Source: Rummeliibacillus sp963792445 (GTDB lineage: Bacteria > Bacillota > Bacilli > Bacillales_A > Planococcaceae). Taken from it: 64,000 nt of DNA. Positions 1 through 8,571 of this stretch are shown one piece after another (the stretch's first letter is position 1; every line of letters starts with the position of its first letter). The stretch spans positions 1 through 64,000 of the forward strand of contig CAWBWO010000005.1 of assembly GCA_963792445.1 (NCBI GenBank), written 5' to 3'. The notes under the pieces were generated by a model that was not told the origin of the DNA, did not search any database, and worked only from the letters and a program-made list of their open reading frames with translations. Position numbers and translations under genes: made by a program.

Positions 1-29
1 AAGGGTGTGCTGCATAGATAGCAATGCAC
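1..29 (-). CDS. comFC: ComFC-like competence protein, first residues only
   Basis: Only the first nine codons lie in the window. They read V-H-C-Y-L-C-S-T-P from a GTG start, the Cys-x-x-Cys opening typical of ComFC (a phosphoribosyltransferase-fold protein used in DNA uptake). The GTG overlaps the TAG stop of comFA by one base, and a GGAGGTG Shine-Dalgarno lies inside the end of comFA, so the two would be translationally coupled. The call rests on the N-terminal zinc-finger pattern and gene order; the rest is outside the window. Confidence 0.55.
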
Positions 30-1530
30 TATGTCAGCACCTCCATCTTGTTGAGCTTTAAGATTTCCTTACGTGCCACATCCATTTCAAGGGATATTCC
101 ATGATGAAACTAAATCTCCTGTAGGACAATCCACCGCTCGCCCAACACGCCCTCCAATTTGGATGAGCGCACTTGAAGTGAAGATGCCGCTTTCTGCACC
201 AACGACTGCCACTTGAACTTTTGGAATCGTAATACCGCGTTCTAGAATTGTTGTCGTTAGTAGCCCAGGAACCTATTCTCTCTTAGTGCCAATACTTTCT
301 CCTTGCGATCAGGGTCTTCCGCATGAACAGCTTCAATTTTAGGATGCAGCTTTTGAAAAAGTTTGATTGCTTTCTCCATTAATTCGATGGTGGGAAAGAA
401 GATTAAAAAAGGCTCGTTATTCGAAAGGCACATGTTTGTCCATTCTTTCAACTTTTCTGGATCCTCCCTTTCGTCAATTGCCTCTTATCGTTAAAAAGTG
501 AATCATATCGTGGCACCGGGAGTGGATGACCATGATATCGCCTCGGAATCAAGGATACCCTCCATTTAATTTCTTCACTTTATCGATTAATTCATCTGAA
601 GGCATTGCCGTAACAAATAGAATCGGCGCATTTGGTTTCTTTGCTTTCTGAACTGCTTTTTGCAGCGTTTCATCAAATGTATACGGAAATGCATCCGCTT
701 CATCGACAATAGCAACATCAAAAGCGTCTTCAAATCGATACAGCTGATGCGTTGTGGCAACTATTAGTGGCGAATAACGATTTTCAACAGTTCCCCCACC
801 GTATAATGCTTGTACAAAAGTGTTCGGAAATACCTTTTGTATACGTGGTGCCAGTTCAAGAACAACATCCGTTCTTGGTGTAGCACACAAACTCGCTTAT
901 TTTGCTTGAGACATTCTGCAATGGCTGGGAATAAAATCTCTGTCTTCCCTGCTCCACAAACTGCATGGGTAAGATGAGATTGATTCATTTCGATACTCTC
1001 AATTAATTCTTCTGATGCTCTCTTTTGTTGAGGGGTAAAAATGCCATTCCATTGGAAAAGATTTTTCTTTGGCTGATGTATCGTGCGTTGAGGTCCCACC
1101 CATTTCAACAAATTCGAACAGCTACTTACCGTGCCCATGTTGATACAATGCCTACAATAAACACAGACTTGCTCGCATTTTACACAATGGAAAGTTGCGA
1201 AAAATCCTTGATTCTGATTTCGACATCGATTGCAAATATATTTGGTATTTGAGAATAGTTTATGGTTGGATTGGATTAATTGAATTCCTGGTAACATTTG
1301 GATATAGTCCCATTTGAATATGGTTGTTCGATTGTTTCGGCTTTGAATGGGGAATAATCACGAAGCCACAAGCGACCAGTTAAGAAATCTCGAAGTTGAT
1401 AGTTAAATAGATTGTATGGGGAAGAAAGTTTTTTTACTGGTTGTGATTTGTTGAGTTTGTAGTGCAATAGTTTCCTCCAATTCTGGGGTTGGATTGGATT
1501 TAGTTTACAAAATTTGGTGGTAGATTGCAA
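29..1530 (-). pseudogene. comFA: comFA, DNA-uptake helicase, broken by about six frameshifts
   Basis: ComFA is the membrane-associated ATPase that helps pull single-stranded DNA into competent cells. The hallmarks appear in order but in changing frames: an N-terminal segment (FLTGRLWLRD), a four-Cys zinc module (CNRC, CVKCEQVCVYC), Walker A (CGAGKTE), the DEAD-box variant DEADAFPY, RYHGHPLPVP, then TTTILERG and QIGGRVGR of the C-terminal helicase lobe, and a last helix ending at 29. Frame changes fall near 1320, 890, 550, 480, 270 and 115. Protein content is otherwise well kept, without extra nonsense codons, so this is either very recent decay or sequence error. The 5' end is uncertain: the first frame has only a TTG at 1530 and no good ribosome site. 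Confidence 0.85.
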
Positions 1531-1619
1531 TAGGATTGTTAGCGGACTGAGAATGGAGTTATGAATCTATTTTTTGACGCGGATGATTAAGAGCATTTAA
1601 GGCTTTGCCGTTTGATCTT

Positions 1620-1750
1620 ATTTGCTGATGAAATTTTAATTTCTTGCACTTTCCGTCTGTTTCTTGCATTTTTGAATGACTTACTTGCAATTTCAGATAC
1701 TTTACTTGCGTCTTTTCAAATTGTATTTGCATATTCGCCATTTTAAGTCC
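1620..1750 (-). repeat. 21-bp array, TTACTTGC family, copy 1
   Basis: TTGC recurs at 1622, 1644, 1664, 1685, 1706 and 1727 (steps 22, 20, 21, 21, 21), usually as TTACTTGC, or GCAAGTA on the minus strand. The array ends at 1741-1749 in TTTTAAGTCC (GGACTTAAAA on minus). Between words the sequence is mostly unconserved. Because 21 is seven codons, the minus strand reads as a heptad-like peptide, but no ribosome site supports translation. It lies between the start of comFA and the degV terminator. Confidence 0.75.
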
Positions 1751-1852
1751 TCGAATGCTCTGATTGTTCACGGCTGGGAATCAATGTTACAACTCTATTT
1801 TTTGCTGCGGAAAGTTAAGAGTATATTTACTCGCCAGTAAACAAATGACCAT

Positions 1853-1877
1853 AAAAAACCCACCAAGCTTGGTGGAT
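1853..1877 (-). terminator. Terminator of degV
   Basis: A perfect palindrome CCACCAAGCTTGGTGG (1860-1875) is followed on the minus strand by a run of six T. It sits about 20 bp past the degV stop. Confidence 0.85.
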
Positions 1878-1896
1878 TCCTAAACTATTCTATTTT

Positions 1897-2730
1897 TTAT
1901 ACCAAGCCATCCCCAAAGACACCTTCACCTAAATGTGTACCAATAACTGGCCCAAAATAACTTAGTTTAAAGTCAACAGATGGGTATTTTTCTTGAAGGG
2001 TAGCAATCCACTCTTTCCCATCTTCTTCACAGTTTCCATGAATCACCACTGCTTCGATATTCGGATGGGTAGCCACGTCTTCGCCAAGTAATTCTTCCAC
2101 TCGTTTTAGCGCTTTTTTGCGTGTGCGGATTTTTTCGAATGGGACGATTACTTTGTCTTGGAAATGCAGGATTGGTTTTATCTGTAATAAGCCACCGATT
2201 AATGCAGATGCTGCTGAAAGTCGTCCACCGCGTTGTAGATGAGATAAATCATCTACCATGAAATAAGCACGCAACGATTTTTTCATTTCATCGAGCTTTG
2301 CGATGATTTCTTTTGCCGATGCACCTTTTTGAGCCATTTTGCCTGCTTCGATCACATAGAAACCTTGGGCAGCGCATGCGATTTCGCTATCGTAGCCAAA
2401 GACTTTGACACCTTCGACCATTTCCCCTGCTTGGACAGCGCCTTGATATGTACCACTTATACCGCTTGATAAGTGAATCGTGACAATTTCATCATAATCC
2501 TTTGCAAGCTTTTCAAATAAAGTAACAAATGAACCGACGGGTGGCTGAGAAGTTTTAGGAAGCTCCTTTGCTTCGCGAACTTTATTATAAAAAGTAGTTA
2601 CGTCAATCGTGCCTTCTGCATAAGTTTCTTGATCAAATGTGACACTAAGCGGTACTACGTGAATGTTATATTGTTGTTTTTCAGCTTCTGACAAATAGGC
2701 TGTACTATCTGTTACAATTGCTGTCGCCAT
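1897..2730 (-). CDS. degV: DegV family fatty-acid-binding protein
   Basis: The 277-residue product has the full DegV layout: an N-terminal VTDSTAYLS motif, the central LSSGISGTYQGA segment, and the C-terminal lobe ending GTHLGEGVFGDGLV. DegV/FakB proteins bind a fatty acid and present it to the FakA kinase. The ATG at 2730 has GGAGAG upstream. Position beside degSU and comFA matches B. subtilis, where it is yviA/degV. It has its own terminator and is separated from the lipoprotein gene by another, so it is probably monocistronic. Confidence 0.93.
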   Translation of the reverse strand: MATAIVTDSTAYLSEAEKQQYNIHVVPLSVTFDQETYAEGTIDVTTFYNKVREAKELPKTSQPPVGSFVTLFEKLAKDYDEIVTIHLSSGISGTYQGAVQAGEMVEGVKVFGYDSEIACAAQGFYVIEAGKMAQKGASAKEIIAKLDEMKKSLRAYFMVDDLSHLQRGGRLSAASALIGGLLQIKPILHFQDKVIVPFEKIRTRKKALKRVEELLGEDVATHPNIEAVVIHGNCEEDGKEWIATLQEKYPSVDFKLSYFGPVIGTHLGEGVFGDGLV

Positions 2731-2865
2731 AAAAAATATTCACTCTCCTAGCTTAAACTTAATTCTATAGTAACTTACTTTGAATGTTAAATGAACTATC
2801 AGTATTGCAAATCTTACTAGATTTCATTTTATTCTACTTAAAACTAAATTTTCACTGCAGTACAT

Positions 2866-2899
2866 AAAAAAAGAACGCAAGGCACACTCCCTGCATTCT
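2866..2899 (-). terminator. Terminator of the 2913-3596 lipoprotein gene
   Basis: Imperfect hairpin with arms near 2872-2882 and 2889-2899, followed on the minus strand by about seven T. Confidence 0.7.
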
Positions 2900-2912
2900 T
2901 CTATAAACAAAC

Positions 2913-3596
2913 TTATTCTTTTGTCCCCATTACATATACGGCTGAAATACCCCACTTTCCGTTTTCTTTCGTCATCACTGTGACTTGGTTTAGTGGTTGG
3001 GTAAATGAGTTGTTATCTTGTTTTACGACTGTTTTGATATTTGCAAAGACTTCTGCATAATCTTTTTTATATTTTTTAATCGTTACATTTTTTGCTGTAC
3101 GTTTTACATTATATTCTTTAAAGGCTTGTTTGGTATAATCGATTTCTTCATCGTAATTGAAGCCTTTTGGTGTTTTGGAGATTGTTTTTGCGTATCGGTT
3201 GATATCTTGGTCGTTAAAAGAATCGATATATTCGTTAAATACGCCGATAATCGCTTTTTTCTCATCTGCTGGAATGGATTTTGCTTCGTCTACTTTTCCA
3301 TCTGAATTTAACTCAAAACCAATTTGTTCATCTGCTTGTGAACTAGTTGATTCAGTTGTTGCATCCTCTTTGGTCGAATTCGAATTAACTTTCGAATCTT
3401 GTGTAGCCGTTCCAGCATCTGTTTCAGTTTGTTTTGTATCTGTAATTCCATGATTGATTGAGTTATTTTGTGAAGTATAATCAGTATCACTTGTAGAGCC
3501 AGATTGAGCATTCGTTTCTTTAGCACTATTATTATTGCCACAAGCTGCTAGCATAAGAGCACAAATTGAGACAAGTGCTAGTTTTCTAAAAATCAT
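2913..3596 (-). CDS. Putative lipoprotein with NTF2/SnoaL-like C-terminal domain
   Basis: 227 residues. Residues 1-19 form a lipoprotein signal peptide with lipobox LAAC, so the mature protein should be attached to the outer face of the membrane. Residues about 20-95 are a low-complexity Asn/Thr/Ser/Gln linker. Residues about 105-227 (EKKAIIGVFNEYIDSFNDQD... to KWGISAVYVMG) have the helix-then-sheet pattern of small NTF2-like or DUF4440-type domains. No catalytic signature is visible and the ligand is unknown. It lies between two terminators and is probably transcribed alone. Confidence 0.8.
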   Translation of the reverse strand: MIFRKLALVSICALMLAACGNNNSAKETNAQSGSTSDTDYTSQNNSINHGITDTKQTETDAGTATQDSKVNSNSTKEDATTESTSSQADEQIGFELNSDGKVDEAKSIPADEKKAIIGVFNEYIDSFNDQDINRYAKTISKTPKGFNYDEEIDYTKQAFKEYNVKRTAKNVTIKKYKKDYAEVFANIKTVVKQDNNSFTQPLNQVTVMTKENGKWGISAVYVMGTKE

Positions 3597-3840
3597 TTTT
3601 AAACCCTCCTACATTCTCCTTAAGCATAGAATACCCAAAAATTTTATAATTCATAATTTCTGTAATCTTCATAATAAATAAGACGTGGAAAATAAAAATA
3701 TGTTTCGACATACTTAAGTTAGTATACCTAGAATCTATTTATCTGTCATTTTTGTTGTATTACATATTTTTGAAATCTAGTTTAGGAGGATTTTTCCAGG
3801 GGAATAGAAGTTTAGTAGTTTTCCATCATCCCAATAGTGC
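3597..3840. other. Spacer, promoter region of the lipoprotein gene
   Basis: AT-rich spacer of about 245 bp. It carries the ribosome site of the lipoprotein gene next to 3597. Short plus-strand frames here have no ribosome site. No repeat or RNA element was seen. Confidence 0.5.
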
Positions 3841-3872
3841 AAAAAAGGACCAGAGTGACTTTTCTCTAGTCT
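3841..3872 (-). terminator. Terminator of degS-degU
   Basis: On the minus strand GACTAGAG pairs with CTCTGGTC (one G-U pair) and is followed by CC and six T. It is about 35 bp after the degU stop. Confidence 0.75.
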
Positions 3873-3905
3873 CTCTAGCCCTTATAAAAGCTATTTTGCT
3901 TTATA

Positions 3906-4580
3906 TTATCGAACTTCTACCCAACCGTTTTTGATTGCAGTGACAACGGCTTGTGTACGGTCGTTTACGTTCATTTTTTGAAGAATGCTGGATACATGGT
4001 TTTTAACTGTTTTTTCAGAGATGAATAATGTTTCACCGATTGCTCTGTTACTTTGTCCATCTGTTAACAGTTGAAGTACTTCACATTCACGTTTTGTAAG
4101 TAAGTGGAAAGGACGGCGAATTTCTGTTTGGTGGAATGATCCTTTGTTTTCGCGTTCGCTTAAACGACGATATTCAGCTACTAAGTTTTTTGTTACTTTT
4201 GGATGTAAGTATGAGCCACCAGTTGCTACGATTTTAATTGCATCAACGATTTCATTGGCATCCATTTCTTTTAACATGTAGCCAAGTGCACCTGATTTAA
4301 GCGCATGTGAAACATATGATTCATCATCATGGATTGATAGGATGATTACTTTTGCTTCTGGATGTTTTTCCAAAAGTTCAGTTGTTGCTTCTACACCATT
4401 TTTTTGTGGCATATTGATATCCATTAACACGACATCTGGTTGGTAGACTTCGTATAAATTTAGAACATCTATACCATCGTCACCTTCTGCTACTACACTA
4501 AACGAGTCTTCAAAATCTAAGATTCGTTTTACGCCCTCGCGGAATAATTGATGATCATCTACAATAATAATTTTTGTCAT
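3906..4580 (-). CDS. degU: Response regulator DegU
   Basis: 224 residues. The receiver domain spans about 1-120, with acidic pair D8/D9, phospho-acceptor D54 (VVLMDINMP) and conserved K104 (YMLKEMD). A LuxR-type helix-turn-helix covers about 158-222 (LTKRECEVLQLL...SEKTVKNHVSSILQKMNV). DegU controls exoenzymes, competence and motility after phosphorylation by DegS. ATG at 4580 is preceded by AGGAGG. It lies 33 bp downstream of degS and shares its transcript. Confidence 0.96.
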   Translation of the reverse strand: MTKIIIVDDHQLFREGVKRILDFEDSFSVVAEGDDGIDVLNLYEVYQPDVVLMDINMPQKNGVEATTELLEKHPEAKVIILSIHDDESYVSHALKSGALGYMLKEMDANEIVDAIKIVATGGSYLHPKVTKNLVAEYRRLSERENKGSFHQTEIRRPFHLLTKRECEVLQLLTDGQSNRAIGETLFISEKTVKNHVSSILQKMNVNDRTQAVVTAIKNGWVEVR

Positions 4581-4613
4581 GAGTATTTCCTCCTAATGAA
4601 TACCTTTATTTTT

Positions 4614-5759
4614 CTATTCTTGGTGGGTTGGAATTTTAAATGAAAGGCGTGTTCCTTTTTTTTCTATCGATGTAATATCCATTTCACCATTTAATAATTC
4701 GACTCTTTCACGCATACCTATTAGGCCAAATGAATTCTTTTTTACAATATTTGTATCGAATCCTGTACCATTGTCCTTAATAGTAATATTTACATATTCT
4801 TTACACCACTCAAAATTTACCCATACATCTTGCGCGTGACCGTGCTTAGTCGCGTTGTTTACGCATTCTTGAACTAATCTAAAAACAGCTACCTCATAAT
4901 TTGTACCTAAACGGACTTGTTCGCCTCTCGAATTAAAGTGAACAGTAGTCCCTTCGTTGTACTCTTCTACAGATTTCAAATACTTATTCAAAGTTGGTAC
5001 AATACCTAAGTCATCTAATGCCATAGGCCGCAAATCATAGATAATACGTCTTACTTCATGTAACGCGTCTCGTACCATGTCCTTTAATTCTAATATTTCC
5101 TGTAGTGCTTTTTCAATACCTCTTTCTTGATAAGTTCGATTAACTAAATCTGTGCGTAATAACACATTTGCGAGCATTTGGGCTGGTCCATCATGGATTT
5201 CTCTTGAGATTCGTTTTCTTTCTTCTTCTGTTGCTTCAATGATTTTAATTGTATAATCTTCTTTCATCTTGGCATTCTCAAGTGCAGGGCCAATATGCTT
5301 CAAGTCGAATGTTAAATAATTGAGCACGACATTTACCTGATTCACTAAATGATCAGCTCTTTCAATCGTGTCGAGTAAACTTCGCATCCTTCGCTCTAAA
5401 TCGTCTCTTTTCTCCCGAAGTCTCTTTTCTTCTTGTTGGAGAACGGAATAGCGAATTTGTACTTCATTGGCTTGATCATAAGCTTTGTGAATTTCTTCTT
5501 CAGAAAAGATTTTAAAATTCTTGGATACTTCAGCTAAGCGACGTCTTGAAAGCCTTGATTTAACTTCGAGAACATCGTTTTCAGCAATCACATGCTCTAT
5601 ATTAGAACGAACTTCTTCAAGTTCAAGTTTCATTTCGTCAAAAGTTTGTCTACTTTGTTCACTAATCGTAAAGATGTCAGTTTTCGACTCGTCAATCGTT
5701 TTAACCATTCGATTGAAAATCTCGTCTAATGATTTCAAATCAATTTTATCATTTGCCAT
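4614..5759 (-). CDS. degS: Cytoplasmic sensor histidine kinase DegS
   Basis: 381 residues without membrane segments, as expected for the soluble kinase DegS. A long N-terminal coiled-coil sensor (about 1-165) precedes the HisKA_3 box SREIHDGPAQ with phospho-acceptor H189, the same number as in B. subtilis. The ATPase domain follows: N-box VQECVNNATKHG, DNGTGFD, and GLIGMRERVELLNG. Start ATG at 5759 has AAGGGTGAT upstream. It forms an operon with degU, and the divergent spacer 5760-5950 should hold promoters for this operon and for yvyE. Confidence 0.96.
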   Translation of the reverse strand: MANDKIDLKSLDEIFNRMVKTIDESKTDIFTISEQSRQTFDEMKLELEEVRSNIEHVIAENDVLEVKSRLSRRRLAEVSKNFKIFSEEEIHKAYDQANEVQIRYSVLQQEEKRLREKRDDLERRMRSLLDTIERADHLVNQVNVVLNYLTFDLKHIGPALENAKMKEDYTIKIIEATEEERKRISREIHDGPAQMLANVLLRTDLVNRTYQERGIEKALQEILELKDMVRDALHEVRRIIYDLRPMALDDLGIVPTLNKYLKSVEEYNEGTTVHFNSRGEQVRLGTNYEVAVFRLVQECVNNATKHGHAQDVWVNFEWCKEYVNITIKDNGTGFDTNIVKKNSFGLIGMRERVELLNGEMDITSIEKKGTRLSFKIPTHQE

Positions 5760-5950
5760 TTACATCACCCTTACATTTTGTGCTACATTAGAAAGAAATA
5801 ATACACAGAAAAGATTCATAAAAAATATATCTTTCTTACTGCATCCCAAGAATTATTATATCATTTATCAGTCCTAAGACTATTAAATTATGATGACAGA
5901 CAGATGTCAAAGGTTTCATTATTTATTACCTATATATCGAGGAGTGTAAC

Positions 5951-6586
5951 ATGCGAAAAAATTATTTAACACTAAAAGCTATTGGTACAAGTGAAATTGT
6001 TATCTCTAAATCTCGCTTTATCGCGAATTGCAAAAGGGTGGAAACTGAAGAAGAGGCTATAGATTTTATACTATCCATAAAGAAAGAACATCATACAGCA
6101 ACTCATAATTGCTCTGCTTATTTAATCGGTGAGCATGACCAAATTCAAAAAGCAAATGATGATGGTGAGCCAAGTGGCACAGCCGGAGTACCAATATTAG
6201 AAGTACTAAAGAAACAGCACTTACAAGATACAGTAGTTGTAATCACGCGGTACTTTGGAGGCATTAAATTAGGAGCAGGAGGATTAGTCCGTGCATATGG
6301 GAAAGCCACTACTGCTGGAATAGATGCATCTGGTGTTGTAGAACGTCGTCTGCATCATCTCATGAAAGTTGTCGTAGACTATGGTTGGTTAGGAAAACTT
6401 GAAAACGTAATTCGAAACTCTTCCTATATATTAAAAGAAATAAATTATGCGGATCATGTTGAATTTTTAGTTTTTGTGGAAAAAGAGGAAGAATCAGCTT
6501 TTACAGAATGGTTAACTGAATTGACAAATGGGCAAGCAATTATTACCTGTGATGACAAATTATTTTTAGAATTTGACAAAAACTAA
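5951..6586 (+). CDS. yvyE: YvyE/YigZ family (IMPACT) protein
   Basis: 211 residues, full length. The N-terminal UPF0029/IMPACT domain shows KSRFIANCKRV, HNCSAYLIG, DDGEPSGTAGVPILEVL and VVITRYFGGIKLGAGGLVRAYG. The C-terminal DUF1949 domain follows from about residue 140. The family is linked to translation and ribosome stress, but its molecular role is not settled. Start ATG at 5951 follows GAGGAG. Gene order degS / yvyE / LCP gene matches B. subtilis. Confidence 0.94.
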   Translation: MRKNYLTLKAIGTSEIVISKSRFIANCKRVETEEEAIDFILSIKKEHHTATHNCSAYLIGEHDQIQKANDDGEPSGTAGVPILEVLKKQHLQDTVVVITRYFGGIKLGAGGLVRAYGKATTAGIDASGVVERRLHHLMKVVVDYGWLGKLENVIRNSSYILKEINYADHVEFLVFVEKEEESAFTEWLTELTNGQAIITCDDKLFLEFDKN

Positions 6587-6725
6587 CGTAGAACATCAGA
6601 ATTAAATTTACTGATTTATCTCCTCATAGTATAATTAAATTCGTTACACTAAAAATGTAGCAACTTTATTTTTGTGCCGACGTCAATTACAAAGGTTAGT
6701 ATTCCTAATTTAGAGGAGATTATAT

Positions 6726-7850
6726 ATGACAAATTCAAGAGTACAGGCCAAAAAGGAGATGCGAGCAAGGAAGGCCCCTAAGAAAAAGAAAAAACATCCG
6801 ATTCTAAAAACCTTCTTTATTTTAATTGCTTTAATCCTTATTTCTGGCGGTAGTTATGCTTACCATCTTTATAAACAAGGCGAAAAAGCTGCAAATGAAG
6901 CTTTCGATAAATCAAATACCCGTGTTAAATCCGCATTGAGGGATTCAAAAGTAGAACCAATGAAAGACAATATTTCGATTCTTTTTGTTGGAATCGATGA
7001 TAGTAAAGCACGAGAACAAGGTTCAGATCACTCACGTTCTGATGCTTTAATGCTCGCAACATTAAATAACAAAGATAAAACTGTTAAACTATTAAGCATT
7101 CCACGTGATTCATATGTTTATATTCCATATGTAGGTTATGAAGATAAAATCACGCATGCACATGCTTATGGTGGTACTCAAGCAACTATTGATACAGTCG
7201 AACATCTATTAAATGTTCCAGTGGATTATTACTATCGATTAAACTTTGATGCCTTCATTGATATCGTAGATGCACTCGGTGGAGTTGAAGCGACCGTACC
7301 ATATGAACTTCACGAACTTGATGAAAACGATAAACGTACAGTGAACTTAAAACCGGGTAAACAATTATTAAATGGCCGCGAAGCTTTATCACTTGCTCGT
7401 ACACGTAAACAAGATAGCGATATCCAACGTGGCGAACGCCAACAAATGATTCTAGAAGCGATCATCAAAAAAGCTTCATCCGTTCAATCATTAACAAAAT
7501 ACGATGACATCCTAGCTGCAGTAGGCAAAAACATGAAAACTAACATGACATTCGGCGAAATGAAATCACTTGCTGTTTACCTAAAGGGTGGCATGCCAAA
7601 AGTTGATTCCCTTTCACTAAAAGGTTATGATGACATGTCAACAGGAGTCTATTATTACAAATTAGATAATAATAATCTTGCAGAAATTCAACAAACGCTC
7701 CAAAATCAACTAGGAATAAACGACAACAATTCCAACAACTCGCAAACAGGCACAACAAACAACACAAACACGAACAATAGTGAAAATGGTAACGGCAGTA
7801 ACTTTAGCTCAGACTACAACTCGAACTACAATTCGAATAATGGCCAATAA
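6726..7850 (+). CDS. LytR-CpsA-Psr (LCP) family wall-polymer ligase
   Basis: 374 residues with a basic cytoplasmic start, one membrane anchor (about 26-45) and an extracellular LCP domain (about 80-235). It carries SRSDALMLATLN, LLSIPRDSYVYIP, DALGGVEATVPY and LSLARTRKQDSDIQRGERQQ. These are the lipid-phosphate binding Arg/Asp positions of enzymes that move teichoic acid or other polymers from undecaprenyl phosphate onto peptidoglycan. The tail (about 330-374) is Asn/Ser-rich. Start ATG follows AGAGGAG. Nearby tagO supplies the lipid-linked precursor, so the two probably serve one pathway. It is closest to TagU/LytR, but the exact paralogue cannot be fixed. Confidence 0.93.
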   Translation: MTNSRVQAKKEMRARKAPKKKKKHPILKTFFILIALILISGGSYAYHLYKQGEKAANEAFDKSNTRVKSALRDSKVEPMKDNISILFVGIDDSKAREQGSDHSRSDALMLATLNNKDKTVKLLSIPRDSYVYIPYVGYEDKITHAHAYGGTQATIDTVEHLLNVPVDYYYRLNFDAFIDIVDALGGVEATVPYELHELDENDKRTVNLKPGKQLLNGREALSLARTRKQDSDIQRGERQQMILEAIIKKASSVQSLTKYDDILAAVGKNMKTNMTFGEMKSLAVYLKGGMPKVDSLSLKGYDDMSTGVYYYKLDNNNLAEIQQTLQNQLGINDNNSNNSQTGTTNNTNTNNSENGNGSNFSSDYNSNYNSNNGQ

Positions 7851-7856
7851 TAATAA

Positions 7857-7897
7857 GGCATCTAACAGCAGAAAGAATGATGTTAGATGCCTTTTTT
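7857..7897 (+). terminator. Terminator of the LCP gene
   Basis: Perfect 11-bp stem GGCATCTAACA / TGTTAGATGCC followed by six T. Confidence 0.95.
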
Positions 7898-7939
7898 GTG
7901 TTGAGTTCATCATTTTGGAGTTTTGATTGTTGAATCTGA

Positions 7940-8330
7940 TTTGCTCTTGAGTGGTCTATTCGCTCATTTTCAGATTCTACTCGCTGATCTGGTCGTTCTA
8001 TTCGCTCATTCGCTAGTCCAATTCGCTCTTTTTACCATTCTATTCGCTATTAACTAAATTCTATTTTAGTCCAATTCGCTCTTTTTACCATTCTATTCGC
8101 TATTAACTAAATTCTATTTTCGTTCCATACAAATTATATCCTCAAGACCTCTATTCATTCACTCACTCGCCTATCAAAATCGCTCTTTCTACCATTCCAC
8201 TCACTCTTGGATGTTCTATTCGCTCTTTTCCAGGTTCTATTCGCTGATTTGATCGTTCTATTCGCTCATTCGCCCATCCAATTCGCTCTTTCTACCATTC
8301 TATTCGCTATTAACTAAGTTCCATTGCTAT
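7940..8330. repeat. 21-bp array, TTCGCT family
   Basis: The word (A)TTCGCT recurs with CGCT at 7961, 7982, 8003, 8024 and 8045, exactly 21 bp apart, then 8077 and 8098. A second block has 8181, 8202 (variant CACT), 8221, 8242, 8263, 8284 and 8305. A 53-bp segment starting at 8017 is directly repeated at 8070 and recurs with small changes at about 8277. It fills the space between the convergent LCP and tagO genes, outside both terminators. No frame is kept open across it on either strand. Confidence 0.85.
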
Positions 8331-8501
8331 CCCAAACAAATCAAGTCCTATAATTACTCTAATTGTTCGCGGCAAGAATATTACTTTTATCTCCTTTTAG
8401 CTTCGCGGATAAGATGAGCATTTTTTGCTCTTCTTTCTTTAAGACATCCATTACTAATTAATAATTCCACCATCGCAAATACTTTAAACATCAAACAAAA
8501 T

Positions 8502-8561
8502 AAAAAAAGAGCAACTCCAAAAGATCGTTGAAAACCAAGGATCTTTTAAGTCACTCTTTTT
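8502..8561 (-). terminator. Terminator of tagO
   Basis: Long interrupted stem: AAAAGATC / GATCTTTT core (8518-8525 and 8540-8547) extended by AACT / AGT and GAG / CTC, then a T run on the minus strand. Confidence 0.8.
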
Positions 8562-8571
8562 ATCTTATAAG

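Noticed and set aside
1559..1771. 70-residue Gln/Lys-rich minus-strand protein
   Set aside because: It is the TTACTTGC array read in frame; no ribosome site, and the period explains the heptads.
7940..8330. CRISPR array
   Set aside because: Units are about 21 bp with only 6-8 conserved bases; there are no long identical repeats, unique spacers of 30 bp or cas genes.
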